Shown here: piece after piece, positions 34,858 through 42,076 of the stretch
Layout: the number at the start of each line of letters is the position of its first letter
Numbering within the stretch: the first letter of the stretch is position 1
DNA from: Flavobacteriaceae bacterium Ga0077528
GTDB taxonomy: Bacteria; Bacteroidota; Bacteroidia; Flavobacteriales; Flavobacteriaceae
Assembly (NCBI GenBank): GCA_001464475.1
Contig: LNDX01000003.1
Coordinates: forward strand, 124,001 to 188,000
Direction of reading: 5' to 3'
DNA length: 64,000 bases
The notes under the pieces: generated by a model
Database searches by the model: none
Told to the model about the DNA's origin: nothing
Seen by the model: the letters and a program-made list of their open reading frames with translations, nothing else
Translations under genes and position numbers: made by a program

Positions 34858-35687
34858 ATTTCTTTAATTCTATTCGTGTTTTGCATTTCGTTATAAACTT
34901 CTTCGTAATTATCATCTTCTAACAATTTCTTGAAATTAGATAAATTCTGAATGTATTCTTCTAACGATTTTATAACTTGTTTTTTGTTTTGTTTAAAAAT
35001 TGGTGTCCACATGGCTGGTGAACTTTTGGCTAAACGAACCGTACTTTCAAATCCGGAACCAGCCATGTCAAAAATATCTTGTTCATCTTTTTCTTTTTCA
35101 ATAACAGTTTTTCCAAGCATGAACGAACTTATATGCGACAAATGTGAAACATAAGCTATATGTTTATCATGCGATTTTGGATCCATATATCGAATGCGCA
35201 TTCCGAGTTTTTTGAACAAATCCATTGCTTTTTCTTGTAATTTGAAAGTCGTTTTTTCAACTTCACAAATGATGTTTGTTTTGCCTTCATACAAACCTTT
35301 AATTGCTGCTTTAGGTCCTGAAAATTCTGTTCCTGCAATTGGATGACAAGCCATGAAATTTCTTCTTTTTGGATGATTTTCAATTGCTTCACAAATTGGA
35401 TTTTTGGTTGAACCAACATCAAAAACCAAGCTTTGTTCTCCAATTTTATTCAAAATCTCCGGCAAAATTACTAAAGCAACATCAACTGGCACAGCAACGA
35501 TTACTAAATCTGCGTTAATTAAATCATTCTCGGTTGCTTTTTGGTCGATAATTCCGAGATTTATTGCTTCTTCAAGATGTTTTTCATTGGCATCAATTCC
35601 GAAAATCGTGGCATCATCATAAATAGATTTGATGTCTAATGCCATTGAACCGCCGATTAGTCCTGTTCCGATTATGTAAATATTCAT
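34848..35687 (-). CDS. tyrA: Prephenate dehydrogenase
   Basis: A 279-residue NAD-dependent enzyme leading to 4-hydroxyphenylpyruvate for tyrosine. The Rossmann motif IIGTGLIGGSMALDIKSI opens the protein, and LVFDVGSTKNPICEAIENHP and MACHPIAGTEFSGPKAA are the prephenate-binding signatures. HIAYVSHLSHISSFML holds the catalytic-region His. No ACT domain follows. The start was set at the ATG at 35685-35687; the earlier ATG lies in an AAATTCC heptamer repeat. Confidence 0.93.
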   Translation of the reverse strand: MNIYIIGTGLIGGSMALDIKSIYDDATIFGIDANEKHLEEAINLGIIDQKATENDLINADLVIVAVPVDVALVILPEILNKIGEQSLVFDVGSTKNPICEAIENHPKRRNFMACHPIAGTEFSGPKAAIKGLYEGKTNIICEVEKTTFKLQEKAMDLFKKLGMRIRYMDPKSHDKHIAYVSHLSHISSFMLGKTVIEKEKDEQDIFDMAGSGFESTVRLAKSSPAMWTPIFKQNKKQVIKSLEEYIQNLSNFKKLLEDDNYEEVYNEMQNTNRIKEILK

Positions 35688-35719
35688 AAATTCCAATATT
35701 TAAATTCCAAATTCCAATT
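35688..35719. repeat. Heptamer tandem repeat AAATTCC
   Basis: Units AAATTCC, AATATTT, AAATTCC, AAATTCC, AATTG keep a strict 7-bp step immediately upstream of tyrA. Confidence 0.8.
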
Positions 35720-35745
35720 GTTTGATTAGAATTTCTATATGACAA

Positions 35746-36891
35746 TTAGCTAAATCTTTTTATTACTTCAACGATATTTTCTTCTTTTACACACAATGAA
35801 AATCGAATATATCCTTCACCGTTGCTGCCAAAAATGGTTCCTGGTGTTAGAAAAATATGTTTTTCGTATAATAAATTATCTATGAATTCTTCCGATTGAA
35901 TTCCGGCTGGTAATTTTGCCCAAACAAACATTCCTACAGCGTTTTTATCGAAAGTACAATTCATTTTTTTTGCTAATTCAAAAATCAAATTTCTTCTTTT
36001 GGTGTAAATTTCATTTTGACTTTCAAACCAATCTTTTCCTAATTTTAATGCGGCAATTGCTCCTTTTTGAATTCCATAAAACATTCCCGAATCCATGTTA
36101 CTTTTTACTTTTAGAACAGCATCAATTAAAATTGCATTTCCTAAAACCATTCCGACACGCCAACCTGCCATATTGAATGTTTTACTCAATGAATTCAATT
36201 CTAAAGCAATTTCTTTTGAACCTTCAATTTGAAAAATGGACAACGGATTATGGTTTAAAACAAAACTATATGGATTGTCATTCACAATTAAAATGTTATG
36301 CTTTTTTCCAAAAGCAATTAATTTTTGATACAATTCTAAAGTTCCGTTTGCACCAGTTGGCATGTGTGGATACGAAACCCACATCAATTTCACTTTTGAT
36401 AAATCGGTTTTTTCTAATGTTTCAAAATCTGGTTGCCAATTGTTGACTGCTTTTAAATCGTAATAAACTGCTTTTGCTTGAACCAATTCGGTCACAGAAG
36501 CATAAGTTGGATAGCCAGGATTTGGAATTAAAACTTCGTCGCCTTCGTTTAAAAACGCTAATGAAATATGCATAATTCCTTCTTTCGAACCCATTAATGG
36601 CAGAATTTCTGTATTTGTATTTAATTCTACGCTGAAATTGTTCTTATAAAAATCAGCAAAACCTTGACGCAATTCTGGCAAACCTTGATAGCTTTGATAC
36701 TCATGTGCTTTTTCATCAAACATTGCATTTTGAATAGCTTCAATTACAGAAGAATGTGGTGCCAAATCTGGACTTCCAATTCCCATATTGATGATTGGTT
36801 TTCCTTCAGACATTAGTTGTCGCACTTCTTTCAACTTTCTTGAGAAGTAGTATTCTTGAACGGTTTCTAGTCTTTTTGCTGTTGTAATCAT
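35746..36891 (-). CDS. PLP-dependent aminotransferase class I/II (aromatic operon)
   Basis: A 381-residue fold-type I aminotransferase. INMGIGSPDLAPHSSVIEAI and YQGLPELRQGFADFY are the N-terminal features, LIPNPGYPTYASVTELV the cofactor loop, and NSLSKTFNMAGWRVGMVLG carries the Schiff-base Lys. LCVKEENIVEVIKRF closes the fold. Its place between the prephenate dehydratase and prephenate dehydrogenase genes makes it the likely aminotransferase for phenylpyruvate and 4-hydroxyphenylpyruvate. Specificity is inferred from context only; it could also accept aspartate. Confidence 0.92.
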   Translation of the reverse strand: MITTAKRLETVQEYYFSRKLKEVRQLMSEGKPIINMGIGSPDLAPHSSVIEAIQNAMFDEKAHEYQSYQGLPELRQGFADFYKNNFSVELNTNTEILPLMGSKEGIMHISLAFLNEGDEVLIPNPGYPTYASVTELVQAKAVYYDLKAVNNWQPDFETLEKTDLSKVKLMWVSYPHMPTGANGTLELYQKLIAFGKKHNILIVNDNPYSFVLNHNPLSIFQIEGSKEIALELNSLSKTFNMAGWRVGMVLGNAILIDAVLKVKSNMDSGMFYGIQKGAIAALKLGKDWFESQNEIYTKRRNLIFELAKKMNCTFDKNAVGMFVWAKLPAGIQSEEFIDNLLYEKHIFLTPGTIFGSNGEGYIRFSLCVKEENIVEVIKRFS

Positions 36892-36896
36892 TTTTT

Positions 36897-36930
36897 AACA
36901 CGAATTGCACAAATTTTCACGAATTCATAC
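36897..36930. repeat. CACGAATT-type intergenic repeat
   Basis: AACACGAATTGCACAAATTTTCACGAATT between pheA and the aminotransferase gene (written here in its 12-13 bp steps). A second copy lies at 38047-38100. Confidence 0.7.
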
Positions 36931-36971
36931 TTTTTAAAAATTCACTAATTGAATTTTGAAATTGCTTTTTG

Positions 36972-37799
36972 TTATTGTTTTTTATTCTTGTATTCTCCCA
37001 AAACCTTGAATTGATTGGTCATTATTTCTAAAACTTTAACCGCTTTTTCATAATGTTTATACTTTTCAAAAACTACATCTACAAAGAATGAATATTGAAA
37101 AGGTGTTTCAATTATGGGCATCGATTGGATTTTGGTTAGATTTAATTTGCAATTGGTCATTACATTTAAAACTGTTGCCAAACTTCCTGGTGTGTCGTCT
37201 AACTCAAACTTTATGGATGCTTTATTAATTTCTTCTTTATTTACTTGACTTTTTTCTTTACTAATGATAAAAAAACGAGTCATGTTATTGTTTACCGTTT
37301 GAATTTCTGGCGCGATTATGGTTAAATCGTATAATTCTGCTGCAACTTTACTTCCTATTGCTGCGATTCCTTTTATTTGATTTTGATGAATTCTTCGAGC
37401 TGTTTCGGCAGTATCTTTATCTTCAACCAATTTAATATTCGGATGTTTTTTTAAGAAATCCATACATTGTAACAATGCCATTGGATGGGAATGAACTTCT
37501 TGAATTTCTTCTAAATTTTGTCCGTTTAAAACCATTAAATTCTGAATAATATCTAAATAATATTCGCCAATAATGTGGAAATTATTCTTATCAATCAAAG
37601 CGTAATTTGGAATAATCGAACCTGCAATAGAATTTTCAATTGCCATTACAGCCAATTGTGAATGGTTCTTTAACAAACTATCTGCAAGTGCTTCAAATGA
37701 CAAGCATTCATCAATAGCAACATTCTCTTGAAAATACTCCAAAGCTACTTGATGGTGAAATGATCCTTTAATTCCTTGTATGGCTATTTTTTCTTTCAT
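36972..37799 (-). CDS. pheA: Prephenate dehydratase with ACT domain
   Basis: A 275-residue monofunctional prephenate dehydratase (prephenate to phenylpyruvate). Catalytic part about 1-180: IAIQGIKGSFHHQVALEYF, LAVMAIENSIAGSIIPNYAL, HSHPMALLQCMDFLKKHP and NNMTRFFIIS with the TRF motif. An ACT regulatory domain follows (ELDDTPGSLATVLNVMTNC, with TKIQSMPIIETPFQYSFFVD resembling the Phe-binding ESRP region, though ESRP itself is not present). I set the start at the ATG at 37797-37799, just after the attenuator's T-run; an earlier ATG at 37829 lies inside the terminator hairpin. First structural gene of the aromatic operon. Confidence 0.94.
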   Translation of the reverse strand: MKEKIAIQGIKGSFHHQVALEYFQENVAIDECLSFEALADSLLKNHSQLAVMAIENSIAGSIIPNYALIDKNNFHIIGEYYLDIIQNLMVLNGQNLEEIQEVHSHPMALLQCMDFLKKHPNIKLVEDKDTAETARRIHQNQIKGIAAIGSKVAAELYDLTIIAPEIQTVNNNMTRFFIISKEKSQVNKEEINKASIKFELDDTPGSLATVLNVMTNCKLNLTKIQSMPIIETPFQYSFFVDVVFEKYKHYEKAVKVLEIMTNQFKVLGEYKNKKQ

Positions 37800-37814
37800 T
37801 TTAGTCAAAAAAAA

Positions 37815-37836
37815 AATCCCGATTTGCATCGGGATT
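37815..37836 (-). terminator. Attenuator terminator upstream of pheA
   Basis: Perfect 9-bp stem AATCCCGAT / ATCGGGATT with a GCAA loop, followed on the minus strand by ten T residues, and placed before, not after, the pheA coding region. It competes with the pairing of 37831-37841 with 37880-37890. Confidence 0.92.
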
Positions 37837-37859
37837 ACTATTTATGTTTTCTATATAAA

Positions 37860-37952
37860 TTACTTTTTTACATAACACAATAACAATCCCTGTCTCTTCC
37901 AAAAGAAGAAATAAGAAAAATTGTTATAATATGTTGCGAAAATTTTGCTCAT
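37860..37952 (-). CDS. Aromatic-rich leader peptide of the pheA operon
   Basis: A 30-codon ORF between promoter and attenuator, starting MSKI and containing FATYYNNFSYFFFW, ending CYVKK then TAA. Ten of 30 residues are aromatic (5 Phe, 4 Tyr, 1 Trp), with three Phe and a Trp codon in a row. The segment GGGATTGTTAT (37880-37890), which begins at codons Gln-Gly-Leu just after the Phe-Trp cluster, can pair over 11 bp (two G-U) with ATAGTAATCCC (37831-37841), which includes the 5' arm of the terminator. This is the arrangement of a classical leader-peptide attenuator responding to charged tRNA-Phe, and perhaps tRNA-Tyr or tRNA-Trp. Confidence 0.88.
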   Translation of the reverse strand: MSKIFATYYNNFSYFFFWKRQGLLLCYVKK

Positions 37953-37970
37953 TGTTGTTTTTATGTTTTG

Positions 37971-38002
37971 CTAAAGTAATAAATTTTCCTAAACCTTGAC
38001 AA
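37971..38002 (-). promoter_or_regulatory. Promoter of the pheA leader and operon
   Basis: Minus-strand TTG (38000-38002), 21-bp spacer, TACTTTAG (37971-37978; one mismatch to TAnnTTTG). Transcription would begin about 12 bases before the leader-peptide ATG. A 16-bp near-perfect palindrome, ACGGAAACGTTTTCGT (38019-38034), lies just upstream. Confidence 0.65.
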
Positions 38003-38018
38003 AAAATTTAAAAAAGTT

Positions 38019-38034
38019 ACGGAAACGTTTTCGT
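38019..38034. promoter_or_regulatory. Palindrome resembling a LacI-type operator
   Basis: ACGGAAACGTTTTCGT is symmetric except for one pair, centred on CG, as in many LacI-family sites. It lies about 17 bp upstream of the -33 TTG of the pheA leader promoter. No LacI-family gene is in the window. Confidence 0.4.
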
Positions 38035-38046
38035 GAATTTGTTTTA

Positions 38047-38100
38047 GCCACGAATTACTCAAATTAGCACGAATATATCTTAAAATAATATTAGCACGAA
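38047..38100. repeat. CCACGAATTACTCAAATTAGCACGAA-type intergenic repeat
   Basis: Three spaced copies of CACGAA(T/G) with AAATTAG between, in the gap between the pheA leader and gldA. Same family as 36897. Confidence 0.65.
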
Positions 38101-38170
38101 GTTTAAAATCATAAAAGTTTAATTTAAACGTTATTAACCTTATTGGTTTTAGATTTCCTTTAGTATTTAT

Positions 38171-38178
38171 TACATTTG
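38171..38178 (+). promoter_or_regulatory. Promoter -7 element for gldA
   Basis: TACATTTG, perfect consensus, 17 bp before the gldA start; a TTG lies 24 bp upstream at 38144-38146. Confidence 0.6.
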
Positions 38179-38194
38179 CTTCAAATATCAAATT

Positions 38195-39097
38195 ATGTCT
38201 ATAGAAGTTCAAAATATTTCAAAAAGTTATGGTGCTCAAAAAGCATTAGACAATGTTTCATTTTCGGTAAAAAAAGGAGAAATTGTTGGTTTTCTTGGTC
38301 CGAATGGTGCTGGAAAATCTACTTTAATGAAAATTTTGACGACTTATATCAATTCTGATGAGGGAAAAGCATCAGTAAATGGAAACGATGTAAACGAAAA
38401 TCAGAAAGCAGTACAGCAATCAGTTGGGTATTTGCCTGAGCATAATCCGTTGTATTTAGATTTGTATGTTCGTGAGTATTTAGAATTCAATGCTGATGTA
38501 TATAAAGTTGCTAAATCTCGAATTGAAGAAGTAATCCAATTGACTGGTTTATCTTCTGAAAGCCATAAAAAAATTGGACAATTATCTAAAGGTTATCGTC
38601 AGCGTGTTGGTTTGGCAACGGCTTTATTACATAATCCAGATGTTTTAATTTTGGACGAACCAACAACAGGATTAGATCCAAATCAGTTGGTTGAGATTAG
38701 AAATGTGATTAAAAATGTAGGTAAAAACAAAACCGTTTTTCTTTCTACACATATTATGCAAGAAGTTGAAGCGATTTGCGACAGAGTTATTATCATCAAC
38801 AATGGAAAAATTGTTACTGATAAAAAACTTGATAAATTGGTTTCAGATATTGTTGAACAAATTATTGAAGTAGAATTTGATAAAGAAATTAACGAAGCTT
38901 TATTTTCAAAATTATCAGATTTAAAATCATTCAAGAATACACACGATAAAGTTTGGGAATTAACTTTTGAAACTGAAGAAGACAAGCGTCCATCAGTTTT
39001 TGACTTTGCTCAAGAAAATGGATTACGTGCGCTTCAATTGACTTTGAAAAGTAAAAATTTAGAACAGATTTTTAGAGAAAAAACAGCTAAGAAATAG
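38195..39097 (+). CDS. gldA: Gliding-motility ABC transporter ATP-binding protein GldA
   Basis: A 300-residue ABC ATPase. Walker A GFLGPNGAGKSTLMKIL, signature IGQLSKGYRQRVGLATALL, Walker B VLILDEPTTGLDPNQ and switch His in FLSTHIMQEVEA. The long C-terminal tail (DKKLDKLVSDIVEQIIEVEF, LTLKSKNLEQIFREKTAKK) is characteristic of GldA, which with GldF and GldG is needed for gliding in some Flavobacterium species. gldF and gldG are not in this window; in F. johnsoniae gldA is also away from them. Confidence 0.9.
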   Translation: MSIEVQNISKSYGAQKALDNVSFSVKKGEIVGFLGPNGAGKSTLMKILTTYINSDEGKASVNGNDVNENQKAVQQSVGYLPEHNPLYLDLYVREYLEFNADVYKVAKSRIEEVIQLTGLSSESHKKIGQLSKGYRQRVGLATALLHNPDVLILDEPTTGLDPNQLVEIRNVIKNVGKNKTVFLSTHIMQEVEAICDRVIIINNGKIVTDKKLDKLVSDIVEQIIEVEFDKEINEALFSKLSDLKSFKNTHDKVWELTFETEEDKRPSVFDFAQENGLRALQLTLKSKNLEQIFREKTAKK

Positions 39098-39098
39098 G

Positions 39099-39848
39099 TT
39101 AATTATAAATAACTTGTCCTTGATATAATTCTTCAACATCTACAATTGGTGGATTGTTCTTTAGAATTATATCTCCTGTACTTACCATTTTCCCCACAAT
39201 ACTTTGTATTGGTTTTACAATCATATCATTAGAACCTCTGTGAAAAACTTTGATAGTTTGTGCTGTTAAATTAGGAGCCTCAATTCTTCCATCTCCAGCA
39301 TAGAAATTAAAGAATGCTTGGTTTGTACTTCCCGAAATAAAATATCTAGCAACATTATTGTTTTCAATAACTAACTGGCTATTATTTACATTAATATAAA
39401 AATCACTTGTCCCTGCTCCTTCTTTTCCATCACCATCTTTATCTAGTGCATACAATCTTAAAATAGGATAAGTAAGTACACCATTGGATGAAATTTTTCG
39501 ATCACTTTTAGAGTAAATATCTTCAATATTAGGCGCCGTGATATATACTTTGGTTTGTCCGTATTCTCTAACCCAATTGCAAGACGAATTTTCTTTTAGC
39601 TTCAAAACACTACCTTCTTGCTTAACCTCAACGTTTTCTATTATATTTTCACCAGTAACAATTTCTACTTTATATTCCGTTCCTTGAGTTATGATAAGTT
39701 CAATACCAGTGTAAACTTCTACTCTTGTGAATGGTGTTACTTCTACAATTTTTGTAATAGTATTTCCAGCAGATTCTATACAATCACTTGGCTTTTCGCA
39801 GGAGATTAATGTTATAAATAATACTGTTGCAATTATTATTTTCTTCAT
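39099..39848 (-). CDS. Head GIN domain-containing lipoprotein (DUF2807)
   Basis: A 249-residue predicted lipoprotein (lipobox LISC in VLFITLISCEKPS) with a right-handed beta-helix-like GIN/DUF2807 domain: FTRVEVYTGIELIITQGTEY, ENVEVKQEGSVLKLKE and VKVYITAPNIEDIYSKSDRK-like repeats. Function unknown; probably an adhesive or structural envelope protein. It follows the PagL-like gene by 12 bp, so they are probably co-transcribed, and its stop lies 1 bp from the gldA stop on the other strand. Confidence 0.85.
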   Translation of the reverse strand: MKKIIIATVLFITLISCEKPSDCIESAGNTITKIVEVTPFTRVEVYTGIELIITQGTEYKVEIVTGENIIENVEVKQEGSVLKLKENSSCNWVREYGQTKVYITAPNIEDIYSKSDRKISSNGVLTYPILRLYALDKDGDGKEGAGTSDFYINVNNSQLVIENNNVARYFISGSTNQAFFNFYAGDGRIEAPNLTAQTIKVFHRGSNDMIVKPIQSIVGKMVSTGDIILKNNPPIVDVEELYQGQVIYN

Positions 39849-39860
39849 GTCATACTTATT

Positions 39861-40949
39861 TTATAAACGTACTCCAACTCCAAACTCCAATGCTTCGGCA
39901 AGAAACAGATGGGTTTTTATTGTAAATCCGGCAAAAATTTTATTGGTGATGTAATATTTCATTCCTACTCTATCATAAATAGGGATTTCATTTTTGAATG
40001 GATCATAAACATAATATCCTATTTGAGCTTCGAGTGAAATTCTATTAACAAACAATTCGTGACCGATAAAAACTCCAACTCTTTTGTAATCTGTATTTGG
40101 ATCTAAATTTAAGTCAGGATAAGCAATAGATTTATATTTGATAAAATCTTTAAAGCTAGTAGTAAGAAAAATTTCAGAACCAAATTGAATGGCGCTTTTT
40201 CTATTTAATCTTTTATCAGCATAAACACCTATATGATAAAATGGATGTTGACCACTTCCAATAACGGCACTTTCGTTAACACCAGATCTAAAAACTAAAT
40301 TATATTTTATTGGTTCTTTATATGTTTTTTTAATCATAGTTGAATCAACACTATTGGTTTTTGACTCCTCAAAATTGTAATTGATTCCAAGATTTAAACC
40401 ATAAGTATTTATTCCACTATTAGGAGATTTTGTTCTTCCATTTGAATAATGCGTGAAAAGAATTCCTGCTTCAATTCCGAACCTATCAATAATATTTTCT
40501 TTTTTGTAGAAAAGCCCAAGATTAGTATTCGCCATTATCTTAGAACCAAAAGCTTTATTTTTACTGTTTTCTACTTTATCATAAGGTGTAGTTGTAAGCG
40601 CAACTCCTTGTGACAAAAGCAACTTTACATTTCTATTCAAAAAATAAAAATTATATAAAGCTCCAACTGAATAATTACTTCCTATGTAGGGATTATTAAA
40701 ATTTTGATAAAGAAAAAAAGCACCGTACTCTGGATAATTGTATGCTGCATGCCATTCGCTGTTGCCATGAGTTTGTTTTACAAAGTCAACCATTACTCCA
40801 GTTGGATGCCCTTTAAGATGTTCTAAATCTGGAGTATGCGGAAGAACATTACCTCTAAAATAAGTTACGCTTACAGAAGGTGTGTCTTGATTATTTTGCG
40901 AAAAACAACCTAAAGAAATCAATAAAAATAGATAGTAAAATCTCCTCAT
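39861..40949 (-). CDS. Acyloxyacyl hydrolase / PagL-like lipid A 3-O-deacylase
   Basis: A 362-residue outer-membrane protein with a signal peptide (ending GCFSQ) and an eight-stranded-type barrel at 1-200. The active-site-like stretch IEAGILFTHYSNGRTKSPNS has the PagL His-x-Ser (HYS), with a downstream GINTYGLNLGINYNF strand. PagL removes the 3-O acyl chain of lipid A. This protein is about twice as long as Pseudomonas PagL: a second barrel-like half follows (LVFRSGVNESAVIGSGQHPF to the C-terminal Leu). Typical for the Bacteroidota members. A TATATTTG promoter element lies 20 bp upstream. Confidence 0.85.
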   Translation of the reverse strand: MRRFYYLFLLISLGCFSQNNQDTPSVSVTYFRGNVLPHTPDLEHLKGHPTGVMVDFVKQTHGNSEWHAAYNYPEYGAFFLYQNFNNPYIGSNYSVGALYNFYFLNRNVKLLLSQGVALTTTPYDKVENSKNKAFGSKIMANTNLGLFYKKENIIDRFGIEAGILFTHYSNGRTKSPNSGINTYGLNLGINYNFEESKTNSVDSTMIKKTYKEPIKYNLVFRSGVNESAVIGSGQHPFYHIGVYADKRLNRKSAIQFGSEIFLTTSFKDFIKYKSIAYPDLNLDPNTDYKRVGVFIGHELFVNRISLEAQIGYYVYDPFKNEIPIYDRVGMKYYITNKIFAGFTIKTHLFLAEALEFGVGVRL

Positions 40950-40968
40950 TTCAAAAAATTAATTCGCA

Positions 40969-40976
40969 CAAATATA
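40969..40976 (-). promoter_or_regulatory. Promoter -7 element for the PagL-like gene
   Basis: TATATTTG on the minus strand, perfect consensus, 20 bp before the start. Confidence 0.55.
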
Positions 40977-41048
40977 ACAGAATAAGTTAAAGAATTAAAT
41001 CTTTTTGATTTAGAGTAATTATTGATTTCTTGATTATTCTATCTATTT

Positions 41049-42005
41049 TTAAAAAATCTCTTTAGCAATAGCTTTGATGTTTTCTGCTTTTCCCATTGAA
41101 TAATAGTGTAAAACTGGAATTCCTGCCGCAACTAATTCTTTACTTTGCTCAATACACCATTCAATTCCAATTTGTTTTACATGGTCGTTGTCTTTTGCTT
41201 TTACAACTGCCATAATCAAATCGTCTGGCAATTCTAAAGAAAAACGATGCGGAATTAAATTCAGCTGCTTCTTGGTTGCAATAGGTTTCAAACCTGGAAT
41301 AATTGGCACTGTAATTCCTGCAGCTCGACATTTAGCCACAAAATCAAAGAATTTTTTATTGTCAAAAAACATTTGCGTAATTATGTAATCGGCTCCATTT
41401 TTAATTTTTTGCTTTAAAAAGTGAATATCACTATCTAAACTTGGTGCTTCCATGTGTTTTTCTGGATAACCTGCAACTCCAATACAAAAATTAGTACAAG
41501 CTGAATTTTGCAAATCTTCATCTAAATAAATTCCGTTGTTTAAATTATTGATTTGTAAAACCAAATCGGTTGCATATTCATTACCTTCTTTTTCAGGTTT
41601 AAAATAAGTTTCATTTTTTAAAGCATCTCCACGAAGTGCAACCACATTGTCAATTCCAAGAAAATCTAAATCGATTAGCAGATTTTCAGTGTCTTCTTTG
41701 GTAAATCCGCCACACAAAATATGCGGAATAGCATCAACTGAATACTTATTTTGAATTCCGGCACAAATACCAACTGTACCTGGACGTTTTTTTACAATTT
41801 TCTTTTGCAAAAGTCCACTTGGTAATTCTTTAAATTCATATTCTTCACGATGATAGGTTACATCAATAAATGGTGGTTTAAATTCCATTAAAGGATCAAT
41901 TCCATCATAAATAAATTGAATATTTTGCCCTTTCAATGGTGGAAGAATCTCAAAAGAGAATAAGGGTTTTCCTTTGGCGTTTTCTATGTGTTGGGTTACT
42001 TTCAT
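41049..42005 (-). CDS. metF: Methylenetetrahydrofolate reductase
   Basis: A 318-residue FAD-dependent TIM-barrel enzyme that makes 5-methyl-THF for MetH. FSFEILPPLKGQNIQFIYDG holds the catalytic Glu, FIDVTYHREEYEFK the folate site, DNVVALRGDALKNETYF the FAD site and YIITQMFFDNKKFFDFVAKC the later barrel strands. Complete. It follows the two metH genes and is presumably under the same SAM-I riboswitch; the gap to metH is entirely made of 7-bp-period repeats. Confidence 0.96.
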   Translation of the reverse strand: MKVTQHIENAKGKPLFSFEILPPLKGQNIQFIYDGIDPLMEFKPPFIDVTYHREEYEFKELPSGLLQKKIVKKRPGTVGICAGIQNKYSVDAIPHILCGGFTKEDTENLLIDLDFLGIDNVVALRGDALKNETYFKPEKEGNEYATDLVLQINNLNNGIYLDEDLQNSACTNFCIGVAGYPEKHMEAPSLDSDIHFLKQKIKNGADYIITQMFFDNKKFFDFVAKCRAAGITVPIIPGLKPIATKKQLNLIPHRFSLELPDDLIMAVVKAKDNDHVKQIGIEWCIEQSKELVAAGIPVLHYYSMGKAENIKAIAKEIF

Positions 42006-42013
42006 TTTAATAT

Positions 42014-42076
42014 GTTTATGGTTTTTGGTTCATTGTTTATGGTTGCAGAACTACAAACAATAAACTATAAACTTTC
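42014..42076. repeat. Nine consecutive heptamers filling the metH-metF gap, arranged as an inverted pair
   Basis: GTTTATG, GTTTTTG, GTTCATT, GTTTATG, GTTGCAG, AACTACA, AACAATA, AACTATA, AACTTTC: an unbroken 7-bp step for 63 bp. The last units are the complement type of the first, so the RNA could fold into a hairpin within the operon. Confidence 0.85.
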
